Source of the DNA: Microglena sp. YARC
Lineage: Eukaryota; Chlorophyta; Chlorophyceae; Chlamydomonadales; Chlamydomonadaceae
DNA length: 64,000 nucleotides
NCBI GenBank assembly: GCA_022414725.1
Contig: CM039463.1
Location: forward strand, 58,463,682 to 58,527,681
Reading direction: 5' to 3'
Below are positions 32,271-43,857 of the stretch, one piece after another (within the stretch, counting starts at the first letter, position 1; each line of letters opens with the position of its first letter). Below the pieces are notes generated by a model that worked only from the letters and a program-made list of their open reading frames with translations, made no database searches and was not told where the DNA came from. A program made the position numbers and the translations under genes.

Positions 32271-34153
32271 GCGACATATCTCCCGACTTCGAACGGGCCG
32301 TCCAAATCAAAAAGGATTGGCACGCGATCAACGACGTGACCAAGGCAGTATACTTTGGCCCCGCACCTGAGGAGGGCATCCCCAGTCCGGTTGAAACCCG
32401 TCGAAAAAAACACTGGTGGTCGGAGGCATTGGATCCCAAAGTTCGCGAAAAACAAATCGCTGCCAGACGGTCAACGAAGTGCATCCGCCGCAATCACGCA
32501 CAACGAAATACGAATACTTCCCCCGTGCTCATGACGCGAGCCAATCGGGTATACAAAGTCAACTCCGCTGCTGCCCCTGATATGCTATTCAACGCCCGAT
32601 CAGGAGCGAAGCAATTGCTCACATTGGCGGATTCGGGCGCGACGGGTTGTCTTATGGAAAAGCAAACGGCTGAGGTTCTCGGTTTGCACATCCGCCCTTG
32701 GGAAAACGAACGCGACGGATTCACTTGCGCAAACGACGGGATTATCAAAATCCGCGGGACGGTCACGCTCCCTATCCACATACAAAGATATGTTGGCAAA
32801 GTGTTTGTCCATGTCGTCGACAAACTTCCTGGAGGATTAGACCTAATCCTCGGATCCGACTGGATGCGCGACGAAAGAGCCGTCCTCGACTACGATCGCA
32901 TGACATTGTCGCTCAAACGGTACGGCTGCTGTATAACCCCTATAAACAGACAGCGGGACGAAACGGCTCATTCCTTCTTCTCTATGGCACTTTCGGGCGA
33001 GTCAACCGATGACCCAGTCATTACGGGTCGCAAGGCAGCAAAGCTTTTAAAGGCTGGCGCTAACCATGTCATGGTCAATGTCCGCGAATCACGAGCGGAT
33101 TTGCCGGCGTCTAACGTCACTGCCGATGAACGGGCGAAATTGCTGACAAAGTTATTGCCGTCCGACGGGCCGTTACCTGGTCCGCCGGTGGCAAGCATGG
33201 ATTTCGAAAATTGGATCCGCGACAACATCCCTGACCACAACGATAAAACGCTCATCTCGGCCAGCGACCTGCGCGCTCTCCTTTGGAAGCATCGCAAAGT
33301 CTTCAACAATTTGCCTATGGGGACTCCTAACCATCGAGTTATACCTCACGTCATCAAAACGCAAGACAATGCTTACGCGCCATATCGCATAATTCGTCGC
33401 ATGAGTCCAGCCGAGACCCTGCTATGTGAGGAATACGTCTCCGACCTTTTGCAGCAAGGATTCATCGCCCCGAGCTCGTCCCCGTACGGTGCGCCGATTA
33501 TGATCATAGCGAAACCGGGTGGAACGGGATACTGTGTTGTTTGCGATTGGCGAGCACTCAACAACATCACGATTAAAAATAGGTATCCCCTTCCCCGTAT
33601 TGACGAGACCATTGATCGTCTAGGTGGAGCTACTTTGTTCAGTTCCCTAGACCTCACGTCTGGTTATTACCAAATACGAATTTCGGACGAGGACGCGCCG
33701 AAGAATGCGTTCACTACCCCGATGGGTCAATATGAATTTAAAGTCCTTGGGATGGGTTTGGCGAACGCGCCGGCCACATTCCAAGCGGTCATGAACCAAA
33801 TATTTGCGCCCTACTTGCACAAGTTCGTCGTGGTCTACTTAGACGATATCTTGGTTTACGGACGCACTCCGGCGGAGCACTTGGCCAACTTGGCCACAGT
33901 TCTCCAGGTCCTCCAGGACAACGAATTCTACGCGAAACTCTCCAAATGTTCCTTCAACAAAACAGAAGTTAAATTCCTGGGTCATTACATTGGACGCGAC
34001 GGAATTAAGGTTGATCCGAAAAAGGTTAGCACAGTCCGTGACTGGCCTACTCCGAAAACGGCGAATTATTCAATTATTTTCGCAAATTTATCCAAGGCTA
34101 TTCGTCTCTCGCTGCCCCTCTTCAAACCTTGTCTAACATCAAGGGTGAACTAG
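32271..34153 (+). CDS. Gypsy-1 pol: protease and reverse transcriptase
   Basis: The homologous part starts at ERAVQIKKDWHAIND. Aspartic protease: LTLADSGATGCLM with DSGA, then LDLILGSDWM. RT: VVCDWRALNNITIKN, LFSSLDLTSGYYQIR, MGLANAPATFQAVMN and the catalytic YLDDILVYG, followed by KCSFNKTEVKFLGHYIG. After DWPTPKTA a deletion of about 22 bp relative to Gypsy-2 shifts the frame, and the ORF ends at 34153. All RT catalytic residues are kept. Confidence 0.87.
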
Positions 34154-35373
34154 GCACCTTGTTCAAACAGGAACATCTCATCTCATTCAAAGGCCTCAAA
34201 GAAGCTTTGCTATCCGCTCCAGTCCTCGCACTGCCGGATTTCAGCAAACCTTTCGAGGTCATTACCGACGCATCCTTGCTTGGTACGGGCGCGGTGCTCT
34301 TACAAGATAAACACCCCATCGCCTTCGCCAGCAAGAAGTATATCCCAGCGGAGCTGAATTATACAACGACGGAACAAGAAATGCTAGCGATCGTCCACGC
34401 GTTGACCAAGTGGCGATGCTACCTCGAAGGTTCCCACATGACATTGGTCACTGACCACAATCCGCTCACGTATTTTGACACCAAGGCGGTCCTTTCACGA
34501 CGCATGGGCCGATGGCAGGAGGACCTTGCGCCCTTTAGCTATACTTGGGAGTATCGCGCGGGTCGCAATAATATGGCAGACCCGGTCAGTCGCAATCCCA
34601 ACCTCTCTGCCCCCGCCAACGTCGCGGTTGCGCACCAGCTGTTGGTCTTCTCTCTCTTGGTCAGCGAATGCCGGCCTCGATCGAAAAAGCAACGTCCTAT
34701 TGCAGTCGGTCCCGCAGTCGTTGATATCCTACCCGCGCCACCGACGGTCCTCCCCGTACCTTCGGTTTCGGTCAAGGAAACGCGACGACGCAGTCGGCAT
34801 ATGCCCGCGGCGTCGACTCCCTCCTCTTCGTCCATCATGGATCGAATTTTGGCTGGATACAAAAAGGACTCGAACTTCACGCCGGGCTGCAAGCGCCTCC
34901 GGGATAAGTTTTCCAGAAACGGTTACTGGTTCAAGAAGAACAAGTACGGGCGTGAATTTTTGTGTGTCCCCCTCGACGCGGCACTTCGCCTGGATATTAT
35001 CCGCGAAGCTCACGACCCTATTTACATGGGCCATTGCGGTCGCACCAAGACATTGGAGCTGGTCACCCGCACTTTTACTTGGGCCAAAGTCACGGCAGAT
35101 GTTACTGCCTTCGTCCAACAATGCCATAAGTGCCAAACGAACAAGCCCGGAAACGCAAAGCCTAACGGTACCATGGTTCCCGTGGAAATTCCTGAGAAAT
35201 TCTGGGAGTGCGTCTCCACGGACCTTATTACGGCGCTTCCGCCAACTTCTTCTAGCCATGATGCCATCGCAGTGTTCGTCGACAAACTGCCGAAGATGGT
35301 TCATGTAGAACCTTGTCATACTACGATAAACGCAGAGGAATTCGCTTCCCTACACCTGAATCGTGTCATCTGA
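34154..35373 (+). CDS. Gypsy-1 pol: RNase H and integrase N-terminus
   Basis: RNase H: PFEVITDASLLGTGAV, TTTEQEMLAIVHAL, LVTDHNPLTYF and AGRNNMADPVSRNP. After a basic/Pro-rich linker comes the integrase HHCC zinc region (AHDPIYMGHCGRTKT, CHKCQTN) and the first catalytic Asp in VSTDLITALPP. The frame hits TGA at 35371-35373 in HLNRVI, where Gypsy-2 has Arg (CGC), and reopens immediately. Upstream joint at about 34129 follows the deletion in RT. Confidence 0.85.
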
Positions 35374-36214
35374 TATCATGGTATCCCAAAGAAACTCCTC
35401 AGTGATCGCGATGCGCGATTCACAGGCCATTTCGGCGTGGCTCTCCATCGATTGATGGGCGCGCGACAAGCGTTTTCGACTGCGTTTCATCCTCAAACTG
35501 ACGGTCAGACGGAACGCATGAACCGAGTCATCGAGGACATGATTCGCCACTACGTGGGGCCGTACCACGACGATTGGGATAAATCCTTGGCGCTTGTAGA
35601 ATTTGCAATCAACAATTCCTACCAAGAGTCCATTCAAAACACCCCCTTTCGGGCGTACCTTGGTTACGACCCTACGACGCCGCTTAAGGCGGAGGTCGAA
35701 TCGAAATGTCCGGCTGCCAACAATTGGTGGGCCGATCACATTGAACGACAAGATCAATGCAAGGCATGCATGCAAGCCGCTCAGGATCGGCAGAAAGCCC
35801 ATTACGATAAACGACTAACGGAGGTTTTCTTCAACCTTGGTGATAAAGTTCTCTTGTCCACCCGCAATATGAAGTTCAAGGCAACGGGTAAACCAAAATT
35901 TACGCCTCGTTTTGTTGGCCCCTATACGATTACGGAATGCATTGGTCCACGCGACGAGGTCACCGGAGTCGTCCGGGCAAGTCACGGCGTGCCGCTTGGC
36001 TTTGCCCAAGATGAAGCGCATCCACCCCGTGTTTCACGTGGGTTTGATCAAGCATTGGCGCTCCGATGGCGTTGTCCATGTTGGACAACCGCTTGAGTTC
36101 GACTCCGACGGCACAATTTGGAATATCCAATGCATCATGCGCGAGAAGTCGCGTGTCATAAGCACATCCAGCAAACGACGTCTCGAAATACTTGGTCCGA
36201 TGGCAAGACTTCGG
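35374..36214 (+). pseudogene. Gypsy-1 integrase C-terminal half and chromodomain, frameshifted
   Basis: Continues with YHGIPKKLLSDRDARF (second Asp) and FHPQTDGQTERMNRV (Glu), then the GPY/F-like region FTPRFVGPYTITEC. A single extra G in GTCCGGGCAAG (near 35975) shifts the frame relative to Gypsy-2, so the chromodomain (WNIQCIMREKSR ... in another frame) is out of phase. It ends where the retroposon tail begins. Confidence 0.8.
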
Positions 36215-36832
36215 TATTACATTACATTACATTACATTACATGTTAAAGTCTACTTGACACCGCGAGGGTGTATGAGACTCTGTGCTTTAAACAAAAAGA
36301 AAAAGCACCCACAAAGCAAAAAACCCCATTTACATCAGGGGTGTGTCGAGGACAAACAAACCAAACTCCCAACCACCGTTTTTGGTGGCGTAGGTATTAA
36401 CCCCTTAGAGCCGGACCCAGATCTCAACCACTTACAGTGGCGGAGGTAAGAAGCTAACAAATGAGAAGAGGTGAGGTATTGAGCAAGACACTTGGGAACT
36501 TGCCAAGGCGGTCAAGAAAAGTGCCCCTCACATCGTCGATGCATGGAAATCACGTGTTACCCCGTTATGTCCCGACGTACATCGAAAAAAACGGGCCCAT
36601 CACCAACCCATCGCACTCGACGAATACGACACGGCGGTCAGATTGCTTTATTCATAAAGCTATCTTTCCCGGAGTACTCAAAAGGGATGTTAAATGGTTT
36701 TCTCCGAAACCAACTTGATTCATCAAGTATATTTTGAGCACGGCACATACGACTACGACTACGCCTGGTATTCACATCCCACCTTTATTACGATCAGATG
36801 CGGGGTCCGCATCTCTTCTGGAGGGGGGGGAG
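36214..36832 (-). mobile_element. Retroposon tail fused into Gypsy-1, plus 3' UTR and PPT
   Basis: From 36214 the sequence is ATTAC repeats and the inverted retroposon tail also seen at 25127 (same two hairpins), up to about 36328. The rest to 36820 is shared with Gypsy-2 and non-coding. The polypurine tract GGAGGGGGGGGAG ends at 36832, next to the 3' LTR. Confidence 0.75.
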
Positions 36833-37251
36833 TGTAACGGTACAGAACCCTTCACAGGTACTCTGGCCGTCCAGCAAGGCATACGGGTACACCGTAGGGT
36901 TTAGGGTTTAGGGTTTATGTTTTAGGGTTTATGTTTTAGGGTTTAGGGTTTAGGGTTTAGGGTTTAGGGTTTCGTGGCCACGTGACGAACGCACATGATA
37001 CAGTACCATACCCATGTACTGCCTCATCTCTCACAACGCACACGTTGCGCACATAGACACGAGCTACTCGGAATGAACCCTTCTACTCCTTCCACGAAGA
37101 CGTTCCTTCCAAGCTACTCGACATCCCTACCTAGGTAACCCTCCCCCTGTTCTGCTAGTTCACTCATATCAACATACACGTAAACACACATCACGCATCA
37201 CGTTACTCTAGATAACCCCTCAAGCTGCTATTAGCATCCTGTGCTGTTACA
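36833..37251 (+). repeat. Gypsy-1 3' LTR with telomere-repeat insertion
   Basis: 419 bp instead of 346. Between GGGTACACC and GGCCACGTGACG the native ~12 bp are replaced by about 80 bp of TTTAGGG and TTTATG(TTTTAGGG) units (36893-36974). Outside that patch it matches the 5' LTR with about four substitutions. Confidence 0.92.
36893..36974 (+). repeat. Interstitial TTTAGGG telomere-type patch inside LTR
   Basis: About nine GGGTTTA units with two TTTATGTTTTAGGG variants, located within the Gypsy-1 3' LTR only. It is absent from the other three copies of this LTR in the window. Confidence 0.92.
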
Positions 37252-38661
37252 TAGGAAGGGTGGGGCAGGTACCGCATGCTGGTAGGGGCAGATGTGGAGC
37301 AGATGTGGGGAAAAACAGTGCTATGGTCCGGGAGTGGTAGTGCAAGTGAACATGCAATGATGGGTGCATTACTGCAGGTGACGTGAACACTAATCTGTTT
37401 CTTGTCATCTTCCGGGGGAAGTGGTGAGACAGGTGGTGAAGGGTGGTTGAGACTGAATTTGTTATCCCTACCATTTGTCATTGATGAGGTCAGCACTCTA
37501 ATGGCGTGAATAGCAGGATGGCAGGCTGTGGAGGTAATGGCTCTGTCATCTGGTGGTGCTGTAATGGATGGGGTGGTTACGTGTTTGATGGGTGTGAGTA
37601 TGTCTCCATCACGTGTACGGGATGTACTTGTGCTGTCACTTTCCTGTGTGGTGGAGGTGGTGGATGTGTGTGCGGGACAGGTAGATGCATGTGGTGTGCC
37701 AGGTTCCATGGCAGTGTGCGGGGAAAGTTCCCCCCCATGCAAGTGATCAAATCCATCCACTGGCTGCGTGTGGAGAGGGGCAGGCAGTTCAGAGTTAACC
37801 ATGGTGTTGTACTTTGCATGAGTATAGAAACACATCTAACTACGCACGGTTCCCAGTCTAGTCCGAATGGCATGAAGGACAGGTGGGGCAGGTAGTTCAG
37901 AGTTAACCATGGTGTTGTCATTTGCATGAATATAGAAGCACCTCTTACTACGCACAGTTGGTACCAGTCTAGTCTGAGTGGGATGAAGGGCAGGTGTGGC
38001 TGTGGCCGTGTGTGGGATGGTGGCATATTTAAATGCAACGGTCGGGGCTGCCAGTGCTATGGCAGGTTCTATGGCAGTGTAGCCAGCAGGGGTGGCACTA
38101 GGATCATCATCAATTCTGACTCCAGGAAGGAGGTCTGCTGATAGGACAGTTTCTAGGGAAACATGATCACTCCCGTCATCATCATTATCAATGTCCTCCC
38201 CATCTTTGAGAGCACAGTCTGTGAGAGGACAGGGAGCAGCATACTGTGATCTAAAAGACATTATCAGGGCTACAGAAGCGGGCATAGCGGTGCAAGCAAG
38301 AGCAATAGTCGTGACAGACGGATGAGGTGCGGGCATGGCAGGGCTGAGCTTTCCAAAGTACCATCTAAGGTTGCGCAATAATTCTGCCGCAACATTGGTG
38401 TGCGCAGCAAAGATTCTAGCAAGGGTGGTAGGCAGGGAGTTGACTACAAACCTAAATGCAATTGCGTTGGCATAGCAGCATATTCTCGTGTGTGGGAAAT
38501 CCTCTCTGTCGGGGTAACGATCATCATCATCGGTAGACTGGGGCTCTTGGTCCGGGCGCCAATTAAGTATAGTGTCCTGGGTGATCGCCATGCTATAAGG
38601 CGTTCTAGCGATTTCCCGACTGATAATTGAGTACCACTCACCAAAATCTTTGCCAGGCTCA
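37252..38661 (-). CDS. LTR-O ORF of unknown function, main exon
   Basis: Unrecognised protein in LTR-O sense orientation. A T-rich tract ending CTATGAG (38661-38680) looks like a 3' splice site, after which the frame gives GKDFGEWYSIISREIARTP and NWRPDQEP, then an acidic DDDDRYPDRE patch, an Ala-rich central part and a Ser/Thr/Pro/His-rich tail. An internal duplication repeats TVRS...CFY.HA..NTMVNSELPAP. In the second copy TAG (37836-37838) stands where the first has AAG (Lys), yet the frame stays open after it. Gypsy-1 inserted at 37252 (target TAGGA). The frame continues in phase at 29348. An upstream exon beyond the CACTA insert is likely but not identified. Confidence 0.5.
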
Positions 38662-39169
38662 TAGAAAAGAAAAAAAAAAGATGTTGAATTGAGCAGGCTC
38701 ACACTATGGAAACAGTGTTGGACGTTAAAGGGAGTTAAAACAGATTAACTATGCACGTTATTGACACATAGTTAACGGACGACATTTGACGTTATATTAA
38801 CGTCGATTAACGTGTTGACAAGTTAAGTTGAGTTAAGTCACGTTAAGTGAATTGAAGTTAAGCTATACTTTAACTTACGCAAGTTAACGTAACACACGTT
38901 AAGTTGAGTTAAGTCAAGTTAACTTAAGTTACGCTAACTTACTTAAGTTAACTTCAGAGACATGGGAACGTAGCAAAATCGTAGATGGACGAGCGGCACC
39001 GATTTGTTACATTTTTGTTGATTCATACGGTATTGCATGCATCTTTGACGTTCGGGTTGAGGAGCCTGAGTTCGTTGGCTGGTCGTAATGTGTGCAATGA
39101 GTGGCAGCCGCTAGATTTATTGGCAAGGAGCAGGTGAGCACGAGAGGATTTTGAATTTGAAAGATGTAC

Positions 39170-39410
<241 letters not shown>

Positions 39411-39775
39411 GCAGTGGTTAGCGTGATGGGCCCATAACCTATCAGCTTGGATAACACTCCGGAGAGTGGACTTTGTGTGTGCAGCACGCCAATCTATAAA
39501 TGCGGAGACGAGAATAATATTACAAAAGACTGGGGAACCATAAAGGGACACCAGCGGAGGAAAGGGGCGGTAGCCTGGAACCTGATCAGGGTACAGGCTA
39601 GACAGCGCGTGTCAGAAGAACCGATGACACAGTCAACAGGAAGTCGTCACAGTGTCATGAAGAATGACACAGTCTACGGGAATTTGACATAGTACTGTCA
39701 GGACCGATAGTTCTAAGGGAGTACACAAGGAGTCACCAAGACATAAAACAAGCGAGAGCACCGCTATTCATGCTG

Positions 39776-39778
<3 letters not shown>

Positions 39779-39855
<77 letters not shown>
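39779..39855. repeat. (CT)n microsatellite, second tract
   Basis: About 77 bp of CT dinucleotide, also inside the CACTA-like element. Confidence 0.95.
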
Positions 39856-39858
<3 letters not shown>

Positions 39859-40731
39859 CTCTCTTTCTCTCGTACTTCTTGAAACGCTCCCCAGTATCCT
39901 TGCTTCCTTTCTTTCGAGTCAACAGGCAGACGAGCGTTTATAATTTGCGGTAGCTGCTCTTGCAAGCGAGCTCCAGGGTAAGCAGTGATGCTTGCAGTAC
40001 ACGCAAGTGCGTTTTGTGAGTTGAAGCCAGCGCTAGACAGCATGCGCCGGGAAATGCTACCTATGGGCGCTGCGCTCCACTCAGCAACTAACTAATTGAG
40101 TTAGTGCACGATGGGCGGGAGGAGACTAGGAAATCCTAAGTTTACTGCGCCCTACCTGCGGCCTGCACAAACGGCACACATGCACCATATGGTGAAAGCG
40201 AGCTCCATGGTAAGCATTCCATATAGCTCCCTGCTTGGCTGCTTGCTGATGCTGATGCTCCGCGAATTTTGATTTAGCGGATTTGTGTGTCGAAGCCAGC
40301 GATTTACAGCATGCGCGGGAAGATAAGTCAGGATGAGCCGGGATGAAGTCTGTCGTCTGCCTGCGCGGGATGATAAGTCGGGATGAGCCGGGGTGAAGTC
40401 TGTTGTCTGCCTGCGATTCTGACGGGGAAATCCTAGGCTGGCAGTTGCTTTCCCTTGTGACCCTGCATAGGAATGTCGCGTTATGGCATATCGCGATGCA
40501 AGACGCAACATAAAGTAAGATAACTGGTTTTAACCTGTGTTAACTTGTGTTTACGATTATCTAGGGGTGGGGTCGAGGAGTTTGACCCTTTTGAGGTGTC
40601 GCGGAGGGAGAATAACGTTTGATAATTTAAGCTAACTTGGTTTAACCTGCTTAACTTGTATTTAACTCGCTTTAATGTCATATAACGTCGTTTAATGTCG
40701 TTTAACGTCCAAACCTGTTTCCATAGTGTCA

Positions 40732-41511
40732 ATCTCGCTAAACCTCAAACGTTCAGGATATGGCCACGACATCAAGAAGGTGAGGCTTCGCAGGAGTTGT
40801 TGGCTCTATCAAAAATCATGAAGATGTTGATGTCCACACTTGATGGTCAAGAGGTCCCCCCATATGGAGTAGTCAGGGGGTTCGAACGGTAAAGTTGGAG
40901 GGCTGGCTCCGAGCAGGTTTTGCAATGGTGGCGAAGGAGAGCTCAGAGCGGAAATGAGGAAGTGGATATCTTTTACGGGAAGTAGTTGACTAGAAGGGAG
41001 GGGGGGGGGGAGGGGGGGGGGGGGGGGGGGGGGGGCTTAGGGCAGGAGATTTGGCTTGCGGGGCCGGAGAGGTAATGGGATGGCGGGATTAGGGAGAGGG
41101 GACGATGGGTTGACGCAGTGGGGGTGGTTGTTGTTGCTTGGGCAACGTACTGGCGGTCCAGCGGCGGTCTTGGGTAGACTCATAGAGGGGTTTGTTGCGG
41201 GGGCAACATACTGGTGTTCCAGCGGGGTCTTGGGTAGACTCGGAGAGGGGTTTGTTGCGGGGGGGGGGGGGGGGGGGGGGCAACGTACTGGGCGGTCCAG
41301 CGGGGGTCTTGGTAGACTGTTGGGGGATGGTGACCAGCGGGGTGCCTAGCAATCAGAGAAGATTCTGCAACTGAGATCCTTTTCCTTGGGTTGTTGCGGC
41401 GGCAACTGTGGAAGGCACTGCAGGTGCGCGGGAGCTCGGGATCTACGGACAGGGTAACAGGCGTGGGAGTCTGTTGCAGTGGAACACGGGACGGCGTGGT
41501 GAGCGATTACC
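40732..41511. other. LTR-O internal 5' region with poly(G) tracts
   Basis: Contains G runs at 41000-41036 and 41261-41280 and a ~60-bp imperfect duplication (TTGGGTAGACTC.GAGAGGGGTTTGTTGCGGGGG at 41170 and 41230). Short ORFs only; VNLAKPQTFRIWP on the plus strand at 40729-40892 is protein-like but unassigned. Confidence 0.5.
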
Positions 41512-41760
41512 TTTAGCTTTCCGGAGTATTATCTCGTGAGGACTGACACAGGGAAATGTCGAAAGGCGCTAAGCTTACAATCGTGATAGCATGCCAGGCG
41601 GCAAGCTAGGTATAAGAAGGGAAAAGGCGACAGTACCTCAGGGTACTGCCGCCGGTAGGTGCCGGCCCTACCGGGCAGAGGCACTACTATGGAAGCTTCC
41701 AGGCGGAAGGCCTGGCGCCCCAAGACACTCTAGCTAGACCGGGAGAACCGGTATATAACA
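41512..41760 (-). repeat. LTR-O 5' LTR
   Basis: 249-bp copy of 27296-27544. Minus-strand start TGTTATATACCGG follows the GCATC target copy. On the internal side it is followed by GGTAATCGCTCACC, which I cannot assign to a tRNA. Confidence 0.88.
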
Positions 41761-42302
41761 GATGCAGGCACTTGTGAAGCGACATCCGACATTCCCACGA
41801 GACCCCCAACCACCATCAACCCCCCTGATCTTCCCCAAGCCACATGGGATAAATACAGGCTTGATCTCCTCCTCATTGACGACGAATACAAACCAAGAAA
41901 AGCCTACCTAGTTGAACTGGGCTACTGCTCAGACACTAACCACCACATCAAATTCCAGGAAAAGAGCGTTCAGCATAAGGAGCTCCAACGTATCCTTCAA
42001 CAACAAGGATTCCTTGTCCACTACCTAGTCTTCACCATAGGTACCACTGGTACCATACCAATCACAACTATTACCAATCTCTCCACCTTAGGGATCAATC
42101 GCGAACACGTAGACAAACTCATCTCTAAGCTGCACAGAGAATCTATCGCCTCCTGTACCAGCATTCTTGCCACACGTCGCATGAAGGAGTCCCTCCCGCC
42201 TGGAGGGTGACACTTACTATGTCTGCCATGGTGACTTTCCCCAGCTGCGGCGTACGGGAGGGTCCCCTTAACACCACGCCCCTACAGGCGTTATCTATTT
42301 TT
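41761..42302 (+). mobile_element. 5'-truncated LINE, right part (endonuclease-like C-terminus and 3' UTR)
   Basis: Continues the frame broken at 27295: one GATGC copy was generated by LTR-O insertion. Open to TGA at 42208-42210. It reads KYRLDLLLIDDE, KAYLVELGYCSD, FQEKSVQHKELQ and VFTIGTTGTIP. A hydrophobic strand with Asp, then a Glu in VELG, then Lys-rich helix, resembles a PD-(D/E)xK nuclease-like domain at the C-terminus of restriction-like-endonuclease LINEs. A 90-bp GC-rich 3' UTR and a T-run precede the right TSD (42303-42315). Family assignment is by pattern only. Confidence 0.62.
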
Positions 42303-42315
42303 TTTAATGCCTCCA

Positions 42316-42805
42316 GGCGCCCTTCAAATCTAATCCTATTCGAATTGATAAAATTACAGCAATTACATGCATTCAAATCACGTAAATTAAATTTAATGGA
42401 AAGGAATAAATCGAATTAAAATAACACAACATTAAATACAATTCAATTTAATTAATATATTACATTAAATTAAGGATTCGAATAATTTCATTCGGGACGC
42501 GCCTCCAGACGCCCTTAATGATACATTATTTCAAGGTATGTAGTACGATGATATCAGCCTCGAGGGGGATATTTTAAAGGCCAACACAATTACTGATCAG
42601 TCATGTCATCCTCCATTTTCTGCATTTCTTATTGCACCTGTGTATTCCTCTTTCTTCAGTAGACTCAGCAGTGAAGTGACTGGCTGAGGAGACCCTTTAA
42701 AAATGTAAGCCTTCCCCCGGTTCTGATTGTTTTCTAGACACAAACAGGGGTTAAGAGATAAGTTGAAGTGACCCTGATAAGTTATTTTCATATGCCTCTG
42801 ATTTT
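42316..42805. other. AT-rich stretch, no gene seen
   Basis: Original target DNA of the LINE (starting GGCGCCCTTC), AT-rich between 42300 and 42480, no ORF of note. Confidence 0.6.
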
Positions 42806-43482
42806 ATTTCCAGACACACACAGCAATTTTATTTCCAGACACACACAGCAATTTTATTTCCAGACACACACAGCAATTTTATTTCCAGACACACACAGCA
42901 ATTTTATTTCCAGACACACACAGCAATTTTATTTCCAGACACACACAGCAATTTTATTTCCAGACACACACAGCAATTTTATTTCCAGACACACACAGCA
43001 ATTTTATTTCCAGACACACACAGCAATTTTATTTCCAGACACACACAGCAATTTTATTTCCAGACACACACAGCAATTTTATTTCCAGACACACACAGCA
43101 ATTTTATTTCCAGACACACACAGCAATTTTATTTCCAGACACACACAGCAATTTTATTTCCAGACACACACAGCAATTTTATTTCCAGACACACACAGCA
43201 ATTTTATTTCCAGACACACACAGCAATTTTATTTCCAGACACACACAGCAATTTTATTTCCAGACACACACAGCAATTTTATTTCCAGACACACACAGCA
43301 ATTTTATTTCCAGACACACACAGCAATTTTATTTCCAGACACACACAGCAATTTTATTTCCAGACACACACAGCAATTTTATTTCCAGACACACACAGCA
43401 ATTTTATTTCCAGACACACACAGCAATTTTATTTCCAGACACACACAGCAATTTTATTTCCAGACACACACAGCAATTTCAG
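42806..43482. repeat. 25-bp satellite, ~27 near-identical copies
   Basis: Perfect or near-perfect tandem repeat of a 25-bp unit (ATTTTATTTCCAGACACACACAGCA). Copies show almost no divergence, so the array is recent. It ends 16 bp before the Gypsy-2 3' LTR. The 256-residue open frame is a by-product of 25 x 3 periodicity. Confidence 0.96.
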
Positions 43483-43498
43483 CTCCCCTTGCTGCTTA

Positions 43499-43843
43499 TG
43501 TAACAGCTCAGGATGCACTCAGCAGCCTGGGGGGTTAAGCTAGTGGAACAGTCTACGTGATGTATGTTTATGTGTAGTCGATATGTGTAAGCTAGCAGAA
43601 CAGTAGGGTGTTACCTATGTAGGGGATGTAGAGTTGATCGGGAAGAACGTCTTCGTGAAGGAGTAGAAGGGTTCGTACCGAGTAGCTCGTGTCTATGTAC
43701 GCAACGGGTGCGTTGTGAGAGATGAGGCAGTACATGGGTATGGTACTGTATCATGTGCGTTCGTCACGTGGCTTACGGGTAAGGTGTACCCGTATGCCTT
43801 GCTGGACGGCTAGAGTACCCGTGAAGGGTTCTGTACCGTTACA
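43499..43843 (-). repeat. Gypsy-2 3' LTR
   Basis: 345 bp, TGTAAC...GTTACA. On its internal side (43844-43857) lies the polypurine tract GGAGGGGGGGGAG on the minus strand. Confidence 0.93.
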
Positions 43844-43857
43844 CTCCCCCCCCTCCA

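Larger units (their letters stand above)
29349..37251 (+). mobile_element. Gypsy-1: Ty3/gypsy chromovirus with internal deletions
   Basis: Complete boundaries: 5' LTR 29349-29694, 3' LTR 36833-37251, target duplication TAGGA on both sides (29344-29348, 37252-37256), primer site and polypurine tract. Coding order gag-PR-RT-RH-INT-chromodomain. Compared with Gypsy-2 it lacks ~1 kb of gag, ~1.3 kb spanning the gag/pol joint, and ~22 bp after RT. It also has a 1-nt insertion near the chromodomain and a TGA in integrase, so it is non-autonomous. LTRs differ at about four positions plus a telomere-repeat insertion in the 3' copy. Confidence 0.93.

Noticed and set aside
42768..43538. 256-residue ORF with 25-residue repeats
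   Set aside because: Produced by a 25-bp DNA repeat read through three phases; no sign of selection on the protein.
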